In this document: positions 35,991-44,070 of the stretch, piece after piece
How the letters are laid out: every line of letters starts with the position of its first letter
Position numbering within the stretch: the first letter of the stretch is position 1
NCBI GenBank assembly: GCA_019239425.1
Contig: JAFAZX010000049.1
Location: 19,166-83,165 of the forward strand
Length of the DNA stretch: 64,000 nucleotides
Source: Acidobacteriota bacterium
Lineage (GTDB): Bacteria; Acidobacteriota; Blastocatellia; Pyrinomonadales; Pyrinomonadaceae
Reading direction: 5' to 3'
Notes under the pieces: model-generated
The model's database searches: none
What the model was told of the DNA's origin: nothing
What the model saw: only the letters and a program-made list of their open reading frames with translations
Made by a program: the position numbers and the translations under genes

Positions 35991-36956
35991 CTACTTGGAC
36001 TTCCGCTTCTTCGCCGTCTTGCGCGCCGCCTTCTTCGTGCTTCGCCGCCGCTTCGGCTCGGGCGGGGGGGAGGCGAACTGTTCGCGGCAGAGGTCGATGA
36101 AGGTCTGGCAGACGGGCGAGAGGTAGCCGCCGCTGAGGCGCGCGAGGCCCATCTCCCAGTTGATGCGCGCCCCCTCGATCCACCAGCGCACGAGCCTCCC
36201 GCGCTCCACCTCCTCGCGCACCACCGAGAGCGGCACGATGCCGACGCCCATGTCGGCCGCCACCATGTTCTTGATGGCCTGCTGCCGGCTCAGCTCCATC
36301 GCCACGGTCGGCTTCAGGCCCGCCTCCGCGAAGAACTCGTCGATGAGTCGCCGCGTGTTGCCGCCGCGCTCGCCGAGGATGAGCTTCTCGCCGGCCAGCG
36401 CGAAGGCGCTCACCACGCGCTGCTCCGCGAGCGTGTGGCGCGGGCTCGCGATGGCGACGAGCTGGTCTTGACTGAGCAGCTCGGTCTCGACGTTGCGCGC
36501 CTGCACGGGGAGCGAGACGAAGGCCGCGTCCAGCTCGCCCGCGAGAATCTTCTTCACCAGCTCCTCGCTCGTCCCCGACGTGACCGAGACCTCCGCGTGC
36601 GGGTGCGCCCTCCGCAGCTTCTTCAGGATGGCGGGCAAAGAGTCGGCGCTCACCATCCCCGAGGCGCTCCCCAGGCGCAGGCGGCCGTGCTTGGCGCCGG
36701 CCAGTTCGGCCAGCTCCGCGAGCGCCGCGTCGTGCTCGCGGAGGATGTGCTGCGCGCGCGAGAGGAGACGCTCGCCCGCCTCGGTGAGCACCACGCGGCG
36801 CGGCATCCGCGTGAAGAGCGGGAGGCCGACCTCGCGCTCCAACTGCTTGATCTGCATCGAGAGCGCGGCCTGGGTGTAGTGGATGCGCTGGGCGGCGGCG
36901 GTGAACGTGCGCGCGTCGGCGATGGCCATGAACGCCTTGAGCTGTCTGATCTCCAT
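35991..36956 (-). CDS. LysR-family transcriptional regulator with a Lys/Arg-rich tail
   Basis: This 321-residue regulator has a standard winged helix-turn-helix (MEIRQLKAFMAIADARTFTAAAQRIHYTQAALSMQIKQLE) and a periplasmic-binding-like effector domain at about residues 90-290. The last 25 or so residues are very basic (KRRRSTKKAARKTAKKRKS), reminiscent of histone-H1-like tails, and are not part of the usual LysR fold. It is divergent from a sugar kinase and murQ, across an AT-rich 140-bp region with a perfect 16-bp dyad. That suggests it regulates itself and the amino-sugar genes. Confidence 0.88.
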   Translation of the reverse strand: MEIRQLKAFMAIADARTFTAAAQRIHYTQAALSMQIKQLEREVGLPLFTRMPRRVVLTEAGERLLSRAQHILREHDAALAELAELAGAKHGRLRLGSASGMVSADSLPAILKKLRRAHPHAEVSVTSGTSEELVKKILAGELDAAFVSLPVQARNVETELLSQDQLVAIASPRHTLAEQRVVSAFALAGEKLILGERGGNTRRLIDEFFAEAGLKPTVAMELSRQQAIKNMVAADMGVGIVPLSVVREEVERGRLVRWWIEGARINWEMGLARLSGGYLSPVCQTFIDLCREQFASPPPEPKRRRSTKKAARKTAKKRKSK

Positions 36957-37006
36957 CTGCGGCTCCGGTATCAGGGATGGTTATCACAGAAATAAAATCT
37001 TTTAGT

Positions 37007-37022
37007 TTTGATTATAATCAAA
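37007..37022. promoter_or_regulatory. 16-bp perfect dyad with back-to-back -10 boxes (LysR operator candidate)
   Basis: TTTGATTATAATCAAA is a perfect palindrome in an AT-rich spot of an otherwise GC-rich region. It contains TATAAT on the + strand (37013-37018) and on the - strand (37016-37011). Leaders would be about 70 nt for the kinase gene and about 50 nt for the LysR gene. No good -35 box is present for either, as expected for activator-dependent promoters. Confidence 0.55.
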
Positions 37023-37097
37023 CTTCCGCTACGATTGCACAAATTTTTTCGGGCGCGGGCTTCTACCCGCCGCGCCCCCGCCGTCCGACAGTCCCCG

Positions 37098-38093
37098 ATG
37101 AAGGCCAGTCGCCGCCCAGTCAAACTCCAGTCGAAACGCCGCCCGCCGGCGCTCACCCCGCGCACGCTCCTGCTCGGCGTGGACGGCGGCGGCTCGAAGA
37201 CGCGCGCGGTCGTCGCCGACGGCGAGGGCAACGTCCTCGGCGAAGGGCGGGCCGGGCCTTCGAACCCGCTGCGCGTGGGCGTGGGCGAGGCCGTGGGCGC
37301 CATCCGCGACGCCTTCGACAAGGCGTGCGCGGAGGCGGGCGTCCGCCGCGTCGAGATCGCCGCGGCCGAGGTGGGGCTCGCGGGGGTCAAGCGCGCAGAC
37401 ATCCGCGAGCGGATGCGCGCGGGCGTCCTGGAGCTGGGCGTCAAGAGGGTCGAGGTCGTGACCGACGCGGACATCGCGCTCTACGGCGCGACCGGGGGCG
37501 CGCCCGGCCTCGTCATCATCGCCGGGACGGGCTCGATCTGCTGCGGCATCAACGCGCGCGGCCGGCGCGCGTGCGCGGGCGGCTGGGGGCCTGTGGTCGG
37601 CGACGAGGGGAGCGGCTCCTGGATCGCGCGGCGCGCTTTGCAATCGGTCGCGCGCGCGACCGACGGGCGGGCGCGCAGGACTTCCCTGGTCGAGGCGGCG
37701 TGCGACTACTTCAACGTCACGCGCGCGGACGACCTCTCGACGGCCGTCTACGCGCCGAACATGACGAACACGCGCATCGCGGGCTTCGGCGGCCGCGTGG
37801 TCGAGGCCGCGAAGCGGCGCGACGTGGTCGCGCGCGCGATAGTCGAGGAGGCCGGGCGCGAGCTGGCGCTGGCCGCCGCGGCCGTCATACGGAAATTGAA
37901 GATGGAGCGCGAGCGCTTTCAGGTCGCGTACGTCGGCGGCATCTTCGGCGCGGGGCCTCTGATACTCGACTCGCTGACGGAAGAGCTGGCGCGCGTCGCG
38001 CGTCGCGCGTTCCTGGCCCCGCCCGTGCTCGCGCCCGCGGAGGCCGCCGCGCGGATGGCGGGCGAGCAGGTGCAGCTCGCGCTCGCGGGCTGA
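37098..38093 (+). CDS. BadF/BadG-family sugar kinase (GlcNAc/MurNAc kinase candidate)
   Basis: This 331-residue ATPase is of the BadF/BadG/BcrA family. It has LLLGVDGGGSKTRAVVAD (phosphate 1), VVTDADIALYGAT, GLVIIAGTGSICCGI (phosphate 2) and WGPVVGDEGSGSWIARRAL, with the adenosine motif VAYVGGIFGAG late. This family includes N-acetylglucosamine kinase and the N-acetylmuramate/N-acetylglucosamine kinase MurK. It lies 6 bp upstream of murQ, whose substrate is MurNAc-6-phosphate, so MurNAc phosphorylation is the likely role (inference). The N-terminus carries a basic extension of about 25 residues. Confidence 0.85.
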   Translation: MKASRRPVKLQSKRRPPALTPRTLLLGVDGGGSKTRAVVADGEGNVLGEGRAGPSNPLRVGVGEAVGAIRDAFDKACAEAGVRRVEIAAAEVGLAGVKRADIRERMRAGVLELGVKRVEVVTDADIALYGATGGAPGLVIIAGTGSICCGINARGRRACAGGWGPVVGDEGSGSWIARRALQSVARATDGRARRTSLVEAACDYFNVTRADDLSTAVYAPNMTNTRIAGFGGRVVEAAKRRDVVARAIVEEAGRELALAAAAVIRKLKMERERFQVAYVGGIFGAGPLILDSLTEELARVARRAFLAPPVLAPAEAAARMAGEQVQLALAG

Positions 38094-38099
38094 GGGTTC

Positions 38100-39020
38100 A
38101 TGTCGAAAGAGATTCAGACGGAGCTTCCCGTCACGGAGCAGGAGAACCCGCGGACGCGCGGGCTGAGCGGGCTGCCGACCGCGGAGGTCTTGCGCCTGAT
38201 GAACGAAGAGGACGCGGGCGTCGCGGCCGCGGTCGGGCGCGTGCTGCCTGAGGTTGAGAAGGTCGTGGAAGGAGTCGTCGAGAGGTTGGGCGCGGGCGGG
38301 CGTCTCTTCTACGTGGGGACTGGAACGTCCGGGCGTCTGGGCGTGCTCGACGCTTCGGAGTGCCCGCCGACGTTCGGCGTGCCGCCGGAGCTGGTGCAGG
38401 GAATCATCGCGGGCGGCTACGACGCGCTCTACCGCGCGACCGAGGCGTCGGAGGACGACCGCGAGGCCGGCGCTCGCGACGCGGAGGCCCGCGGGGTGAC
38501 GGGCAGAGACGCGCTGGTCGGCATCGCCGCGTCGGGGCGGACGCCTTACACCGTCGGCGCCGTCGAGTACGCGCGCGGGCTGGGGGCGTTCACGGGAGCG
38601 ATCACGTGCGTGCCCGGTTCACTCATCACCCGAGCCGCCGAGGTCTCAGTCGTGCCGGTCGTCGGGCCGGAGGTCTTAGCGGGCTCGACGCGTCTCAAGG
38701 CGGGCACGGCGCAGAAGCTGGTCTTGAACATGATCTCGACGGCGGCGATGGTGCGGCTCGGCTACGTCACCGGCAACCGCATGACGAACATGCGCCCGAG
38801 CAACGTCAAGCTCCGCGCGCGCTCCGAGCGCATCCTCGCGGCCGAGGCCGGGGTGGACGAAGAGGCCGCACGCGAGACGCTCAACCGGGCCGGCGGCGAC
38901 CTGCGCGTCGCGCTCGTCATGACGAAGACCGGGCTGGGCGTCGAAGAGTCGCGCGCCGCGCTCGAAGCCGGCGGCTGGGTCGTGGCGCGCGCCGTCGAAG
39001 CGCTTCTGCGCAGTCGCTAA
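38100..39020 (+). CDS. murQ: N-acetylmuramic acid 6-phosphate etherase
   Basis: MurQ cleaves the lactyl ether of MurNAc-6-phosphate to give GlcNAc-6-phosphate and lactate. The 306 residues show the SIS-domain fold with LFYVGTGTSGRLGVLDASECPPTFG, EDDREAGARDAEARGVTGRD, VGIAASGRTPYTVGAVEYA, TRLKAGTAQKLVLNMISTAAMVRLG and NMRPSNVKL. All are strongly conserved in MurQ. It follows the sugar kinase by 6 bp in one operon. A long palindromic repeat lies directly downstream. Confidence 0.95.
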   Translation: MSKEIQTELPVTEQENPRTRGLSGLPTAEVLRLMNEEDAGVAAAVGRVLPEVEKVVEGVVERLGAGGRLFYVGTGTSGRLGVLDASECPPTFGVPPELVQGIIAGGYDALYRATEASEDDREAGARDAEARGVTGRDALVGIAASGRTPYTVGAVEYARGLGAFTGAITCVPGSLITRAAEVSVVPVVGPEVLAGSTRLKAGTAQKLVLNMISTAAMVRLGYVTGNRMTNMRPSNVKLRARSERILAAEAGVDEEAARETLNRAGGDLRVALVMTKTGLGVEESRAALEAGGWVVARAVEALLRSR

Positions 39021-39038
39021 TAAATAAAGCCCTCCCTC

Positions 39039-39177
39039 GCTGGGAGCGCGGGCATCCCTGCCCGCCAGCGTGCGCCAGCACGCTGACCGTCTCCCGCATT
39101 AACTCAACGTTGAGACGTGAAGCTTCTCAGCTTTCGCGCTGCGCGCTCATGCGGGCAGGGATGCCCGCGCTCCCAGC
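39039..39177. repeat. Long compound REP-like palindrome (GGGAGCGCGGGCATCCCTG type), copy 1
   Basis: The outer arms 39039-39065 and 39151-39177 are perfectly complementary over 27 bp. Inside are further hairpins: CAGCGTGCGCCAGCACGCTG (39066-39085), an AACGTT-centred dyad and a GC-rich stem near 39131-39150. A second copy in the opposite orientation is at 63273-63410. With the 321-bp gap around it, the region between murQ and the ADOP gene holds only this repeat and the next gene's Shine-Dalgarno. Confidence 0.9.
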
Positions 39178-39341
39178 TTTAAGCATTTTGTTGTACTCGT
39201 AACTGCTTTCGTGGATGTCGCGAAGGCGCGGCATAGCATTTCTAACCATTCACTGCATCCACGCCGCAGTTCGCTGCAAAGGCGAACGCGCGCCGCGCGG
39301 GGCGTTGTATAAAGTCGTCCGCGTTAAGAAGGAGGTGCGGC

Positions 39342-41858
39342 GTGAGAGAAGAGAACTCTGCGAACGGCGGCGGGTTGTTCGAGTCCGTGTGGCGCGACGT
39401 GCGTTACGGCTTCAGGGTCTTGCGCAGGAGTCCGGGCTTCACCCTGGCGGCGGTCGTGACTTTGGCCTTAGGCATCGGCGCCAACACGGCCATCTTCAGC
39501 GTCATCTACGGCGTGCTGCTGCGCCCCCTGCCTTACCACGAGGGCGACCGGCTCGTCGTCGTGCGGCAGCAGGCGCGGCTCAACCACGCGAACAGCCTCG
39601 GCTTCTCGCCGAAGGAGTTCTTCGACTACCGCGACCAGAACCAGACGATGGAGTCGATGGTCGAGCACCACTCGATGAACTTCATCCTCTACGGCCGCGA
39701 CGAGCCGGAGCGCGTGCAGACCGGCGTCGTCTCGGCCAACTTCTTCGACGTGCTCGGCGTCAAGCCCCTGCTCGGCCGCTCCTTCACGCCGGAGGACGAA
39801 CGCCAGGGCGGCGAGGCCGTGCTCATGCTCAGCTACAAGTACTGGCAGCGGAGCCACAACGGCGACCCGAACATCGTCGGCCGCGTCTTCCGCATGAACA
39901 ACCGCCCGCACACGGTCATCGGCGTGCTGCCGCCGATCCCCGAATACCCCTCCGAGAGCGACGTGTACATGCCGACGGTCAACTGCCCGTTCCGCTCGAG
40001 CCCGCAGACCATCGAGAACCGGCAGGCGCGTCTGCTCTCGGTCGTCTTCGGCCGGCTCAAGCCGGGCGTGACGCAAGCGCAGGCGCAGTCGGACATCGAC
40101 AAGATCGCCGGCAACCTGCAGACGACCTACCCCGACGTGTATCCGAAGAACATCGGATACGCCGCGCAGGTCGACGGGTTGGGCGAGGCCCTGACGCAGC
40201 AGGCGCGGCCGACGTTCCTGATACTCCTGGCGACGACGGGGCTCGTGCTGCTCATCGCGTGCGCGAACGTGGCGAACCTCAACCTCGCGCGCGTGCTCAG
40301 GCGCCAGCCGGAGATCGCGATGCGCACGGCGCTCGGCGCGAGCCGCGGCCGGCTCGTCCGGCAGATGTTGACGGAGAGCACGCTGCTTTCGTTGGGCGGG
40401 GGCGTCGTGGGCGTGCTGCTGGCGTCGTGGGGACTGCCGCTGCTCACCTCGTTCGCGGGGCGCTTCACGAACCGCACGGCGGAGATAGGCATCGACTCGT
40501 CCGTGCTGCTCTTCGCCCTCTTGCTCTCGGTCGGCACGGGGCTAATCTTCGGCCTGCTGCCGGCGCTCTCTTTCGGCAAGAACGCGAAGCAGAGTCTGGC
40601 CGCCGCGCTCAAGGAGGACGGCGGGCGCTCGACGGCCGCGGGGAAGAACCGCGTGCGCGCCGTCCTGACGGTGGCGCAGGTGGCCATCTCGTTCACGCTG
40701 CTCATCGGCGCGGGGCTGATGCTGCGGAGCCTCATCAAGCTCCAGAGGGTTGACCCGGGCTTCAACCCCGAGAACACGCTCGTCATGCGGCTCGCGCCGA
40801 ACTGGTCGAGGTTCATCAACAACGACCCCAACAACCCGAACGCCGCGACCGCGCAGTACGCGGCCTACTTCCAACGCCTGCTCGAAAGGGTGAACCGGCA
40901 GCCGGGCGTCGCCGAAGCCGCGGTCTCTTCGACCTACCCTCTGAACCCCGCGGGCATCACGCGCGGGCCGAACACGGTCAGCATCCTTGTGGAAGGCAGG
41001 CCGCAGGCGGACGGCCAGGCCGCGCCGCAGGTGGACGCGCGCGCCGTGAGTCCGGCCTACTTCCGCGCGGTCGGCGTGCCGCTGCTGCGCGGCCGCGCGT
41101 TCGCGGAATCGGACAACGTCGACGCGCCGCAGGTCTCCATCGTCAACGAGGCGGCCGCGCGCCACCGCTGGGGCTCGGAAGACCCCGTGGGCAAGCGCGT
41201 CTCCTTCGACAACGGCCGGACGTGGGTGACGGTCGTCGGCGTCGTCGGCAACGTGCGGCAGTACGGCCTGGACAAGGAGCCGGCCGACGAGATATACGGC
41301 CCCGTCGCGCAGCTCGCCTTCGGGCAGTTCCTCGTCGTGAAGACGAAGGGCGACCCGTCGGCGATGTCGAAGTCCCTGCGCGACGCCGTCCACGAAGTCG
41401 ACAGCGAGACGGCGGTCGACCAAGTCAGGACGTTGCAGCAGGTCTTGGACGAGTCGGTCGCGTCGCCGCGCCTGACGGCGTGGCTGCTGGGGCTGTTCGC
41501 GGTCGTCGCGCTGGTCATCACGGCGGCGGGCATCAGCGGCGTGATGGCGCTCGCGGTGACGCAGAGGACGCGCGAGATAGGCATCCGGCTCGCGCTCGGC
41601 GCGAGCCGCGCGCGCATCGTGACGATGATCATGCGGCAGGGGATGGCGCTCGTCGTGGCCGGACTCGTGCTCGGCGTGGCGGGGGCGCTCACGCTCAACG
41701 GGCTAATCGCCTCTCTGCTCTACGCGACGCCGGGCGCAGACCCCGTGACGTTCGCGGCCGTCTCGTGCCTGCTGATGCTCGTGGCGGGCGCGGCGTGCTT
41801 CATCCCTTCTTTGCGCGCGACGGCTATCGACCCGATGCTGACGCTGCGCAGGGAGTGA
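39342..41858 (+). CDS. ADOP-type ABC transporter permease (MacB-like/FtsX domains, duplicated)
   Basis: This 838-residue protein starts at GTG 39342 behind AAGGAGGTG. It has eight transmembrane helices in the acidobacterial duplicated orphan permease layout. First comes MacB-PCD plus FtsX (VLRRSPGFTLAAVVTLALGIGANTAIFSV at about 27, helices at about 285-420), then a second copy (about 435-838) ending in the FtsX helices (GISGVMALAVTQRTREIGIRLALGAS). No ATPase subunit is encoded nearby, as is typical of this family. Such permeases are multiplied in acidobacterial genomes; the substrate is unknown. The gene is preceded and followed by palindromes. Confidence 0.92.
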   Translation: MREENSANGGGLFESVWRDVRYGFRVLRRSPGFTLAAVVTLALGIGANTAIFSVIYGVLLRPLPYHEGDRLVVVRQQARLNHANSLGFSPKEFFDYRDQNQTMESMVEHHSMNFILYGRDEPERVQTGVVSANFFDVLGVKPLLGRSFTPEDERQGGEAVLMLSYKYWQRSHNGDPNIVGRVFRMNNRPHTVIGVLPPIPEYPSESDVYMPTVNCPFRSSPQTIENRQARLLSVVFGRLKPGVTQAQAQSDIDKIAGNLQTTYPDVYPKNIGYAAQVDGLGEALTQQARPTFLILLATTGLVLLIACANVANLNLARVLRRQPEIAMRTALGASRGRLVRQMLTESTLLSLGGGVVGVLLASWGLPLLTSFAGRFTNRTAEIGIDSSVLLFALLLSVGTGLIFGLLPALSFGKNAKQSLAAALKEDGGRSTAAGKNRVRAVLTVAQVAISFTLLIGAGLMLRSLIKLQRVDPGFNPENTLVMRLAPNWSRFINNDPNNPNAATAQYAAYFQRLLERVNRQPGVAEAAVSSTYPLNPAGITRGPNTVSILVEGRPQADGQAAPQVDARAVSPAYFRAVGVPLLRGRAFAESDNVDAPQVSIVNEAAARHRWGSEDPVGKRVSFDNGRTWVTVVGVVGNVRQYGLDKEPADEIYGPVAQLAFGQFLVVKTKGDPSAMSKSLRDAVHEVDSETAVDQVRTLQQVLDESVASPRLTAWLLGLFAVVALVITAAGISGVMALAVTQRTREIGIRLALGASRARIVTMIMRQGMALVVAGLVLGVAGALTLNGLIASLLYATPGADPVTFAAVSCLLMLVAGAACFIPSLRATAIDPMLTLRRE

Positions 41859-41910
41859 CAAACCCGACTCGTCCTGTACAATCTCGTACTTGAGTGCATA
41901 CGCGATGGGA

Positions 41911-41985
41911 TTTCACCACAGAGACACAGAGACACAGCTAATACAAAATCTGCTCCAAGCTGTGCCTCTGTGTCTCTGTGGTTAA
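41911..41985. repeat. ACAGAGACACAG-type palindrome, copy 4
   Basis: The arm around 41914-41939 pairs with 41958-41983 with one or two mismatches, across an 18-nt AT-rich loop. It lies 52 bp after the ADOP stop and 18 bp before the histidine kinase start. Confidence 0.85.
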
Positions 41986-42002
41986 TTCCTTGTGGAGTCT
42001 GA

Positions 42003-43151
42003 ATGCGTGCTGAGACGATAGACGTGAACGCGGCGCGCGCGCGCGTGGACTGGTTGAAGTGGGGCGCGCTCTTCGGCTTCTGGGCGCTCTTCAGTTTCCT
42101 CAACGCCAACCAGGTCTACTTCGAGATGCTGCACAAGCCGGGCATGCATCACTCGTGGTGGCGCATCGTCTTCTGGCAGCTCGCCGTCTGGTGGGTCTGG
42201 GGCTGCCTGACGCCCATCGTCCTCAAGGTCGGCCGGAGGGTGACGGGCGCTAACGGCGGCTGGCTCCGCGGGCTGCTCATCCACCTGCCCTTCAGCCTCC
42301 TGCTCCCGGCCGCGCACGTCGCCGCCTCCGTCTACATCAGGATGGTCATCCAGCCGTTCGACGTGTGGAGCGACACCAGGCCCTTCCTCGACCAGTACGG
42401 CGGCGAGCTGCGCAGCCTCTTCCTCTTCGACTTCTTCGTCTACTGGGCCGTGCTCGGCGTCGGCTACGCCTTCGACTACCGCGAGCGCTACCGCGAGCGT
42501 GAGTCGGCGGCGTCGGAGCTGAAGGCGCAGCTCGCGCAGGCGCGGCTCGAAGCCCTGAAGGTGCAGCTCCACCCGCACTTCCTCTTCAACACGCTCCACG
42601 CCATCTCGGGCCTCGTGCGCGGCGGCGAGCGCCAGCCGGCCGTCAACATGATCGCGGGCCTGAGCGACCTCCTGCGCCGCGCCCTCGACAGCGCCGACGA
42701 GCAGGAGGTGTCTCTGCGCGAGGAGCTGAAGTTCGTCGAACTCTACCTCGACATTCAGCTCGTGCGCTTCTCCGACCGCCTCACCGTGCGGACGGACGTC
42801 GCGCCCGAGGCGCTCGACGCTTTGGTGCCGAACATGATCTTGCAGCCGCTCGTCGAGAACGCCATCCGCCACGGCGTCTCGCCTGTTGAGTCGCCGGGCA
42901 CCATCGCTATCAGCGCCTACCGCGCGGGCCGCGCGCTCCACGTCGAGGTCTCGGACGACGGGCCGGGCCTCCAGTCGGGGTGGCGCGTGGAGGAGTGCGG
43001 CGGCATCGGACTCGCCAACACCATCGAGCGCCTGAAGCGTCTCTACGGCGCGGAGCAGAGGTTCGAGCTGCGCAACGGCGCGGGCTGCGGCGTCACGGCC
43101 GTATTCGTCATCCCCTTCCGCGAAGGGCGCGGGGCAGTCGAGGCCGGATGA
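42003..43151 (+). CDS. LytS/YehU-type membrane sensor histidine kinase
   Basis: This 382-residue kinase has about four N-terminal transmembrane helices (LKWGALFGFWALFSFLNANQVYF, WQLAVWWVWGCLTPIVL and others). A short coiled coil leads to the His_kinase motif KVQLHPHFLFNTLHAISGLV, with His192 as phosphoacceptor. The ATPase domain has MILQPLVENAIRHG, VSDDGPGL and GGIGLANTIERL. It should phosphorylate the LytTR regulator encoded next, whose start overlaps its stop (ATGA). The signal sensed is unknown. Confidence 0.93.
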   Translation: MRAETIDVNAARARVDWLKWGALFGFWALFSFLNANQVYFEMLHKPGMHHSWWRIVFWQLAVWWVWGCLTPIVLKVGRRVTGANGGWLRGLLIHLPFSLLLPAAHVAASVYIRMVIQPFDVWSDTRPFLDQYGGELRSLFLFDFFVYWAVLGVGYAFDYRERYRERESAASELKAQLAQARLEALKVQLHPHFLFNTLHAISGLVRGGERQPAVNMIAGLSDLLRRALDSADEQEVSLREELKFVELYLDIQLVRFSDRLTVRTDVAPEALDALVPNMILQPLVENAIRHGVSPVESPGTIAISAYRAGRALHVEVSDDGPGLQSGWRVEECGGIGLANTIERLKRLYGAEQRFELRNGAGCGVTAVFVIPFREGRGAVEAG

Positions 43152-43969
43152 GCGCGGGGGCCAAGAGGCTTTCGGCGCTCGTCGTCGACGACGAGCCTCT
43201 GGCCCGCCGCACCATCCGCGGGCTGCTCGCCGAAGACCCGGACGTTGAGATCATCGGCGAGTGTGCCGGCGGCGCCGAGGCCGTCGAGAGCATCCGGGAG
43301 CGCCCGCCCGACCTCCTGTTCTTAGACATACAGATGCCCGGCATGGACGGCTTCGACGTGCTCTCGGCCGTAGAGCTTGAGCGCATCTCGGCCGTCATCT
43401 TCGTCACGGCCTACGACGCCTACGCGCTCAAGGCGTTCGAGGTGCACGCGCTCGACTACCTCCTGAAGCCGTTCACCGACGAGAGGTTCCGCGAGGCGCT
43501 CGCGCGCGCCAAGTCGCACGTCGAGCTGCGCGAGGCGAGGGGCCTGGCCGAGAGCCTGCGCGCCTTCCTGCGCGGGCGGGCGAGTTCTACGGAGGAGGAG
43601 GTGGCGACCGAGGGCGCGAGGAAGGGCGGGCACCTGACGCGCTTCATGGTCAAGGTCGGCGGGCGCGTCATCTTCGTCAACCCCTCGGACGTGGACTGGA
43701 TCGAGGCGGACAACTACTACGTCAAGCTCCACGTCGGCGGGCGCGCGCACCTCCTGCGCCTGAGCATGAAGGAGCTCGAAGGGCGGCTCGACCCGAAGAC
43801 CTTCTGGCGCATACACCGCTCCGCCATCATCAACCTCGACCGCGTCAAAGAGCTACACCAGCACCCGAGCGGCGACTACGTCGTCGTCCTCCGCGACGGC
43901 ACAGAGCTGAAGCTCAGCCGCGCCCGCCGCGAGCGCCTCCAGGAAATCCTCATGGGCGGGCGCGACTAA
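43148..43969 (+). CDS. LytTR-family response regulator
   Basis: This 273-residue regulator has a receiver domain (DDEPLARR at 14-21, phosphoacceptor Asp60 in LFLDIQMPG, VTAYDAYALKAFEVHALDYLLKPF). A C-terminal LytTR DNA-binding domain follows (FMVKVGGRVIFVNPSDVDWIEADNYYVKLH, FWRIHRSAIINLDRVKEL, LKLSRARRERL). Start ATG 43148 overlaps the kinase stop by 4 bp. LytTR regulators often control envelope and secretion functions, and the gene faces a large surface-protein gene, but a regulatory link is only inference. Confidence 0.93.
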   Translation: MSAGAKRLSALVVDDEPLARRTIRGLLAEDPDVEIIGECAGGAEAVESIRERPPDLLFLDIQMPGMDGFDVLSAVELERISAVIFVTAYDAYALKAFEVHALDYLLKPFTDERFREALARAKSHVELREARGLAESLRAFLRGRASSTEEEVATEGARKGGHLTRFMVKVGGRVIFVNPSDVDWIEADNYYVKLHVGGRAHLLRLSMKELEGRLDPKTFWRIHRSAIINLDRVKELHQHPSGDYVVVLRDGTELKLSRARRERLQEILMGGRD

Positions 43970-43980
43970 GGTAGGCTTTT

Positions 43981-44050
43981 AACACAGAGACACAGAGACA
44001 CAGCTTGTTGAGTTATATCTCTTCAAGCTGTGTCTCTGTGTCTCTGTGTT
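43981..44050. repeat. ACAGAGACACAG-type palindrome, copy 5
   Basis: AACACAGAGACACAGAGACA... (43981-44006) pairs perfectly over 26 bp with 44025-44050, with an 18-nt loop. It sits between the convergent LytTR regulator and surface-protein genes, 12 bp after one stop and 20 bp from the other. Confidence 0.9.
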
Positions 44051-44070
44051 GAATAGCTCCCGCTTAGTCG

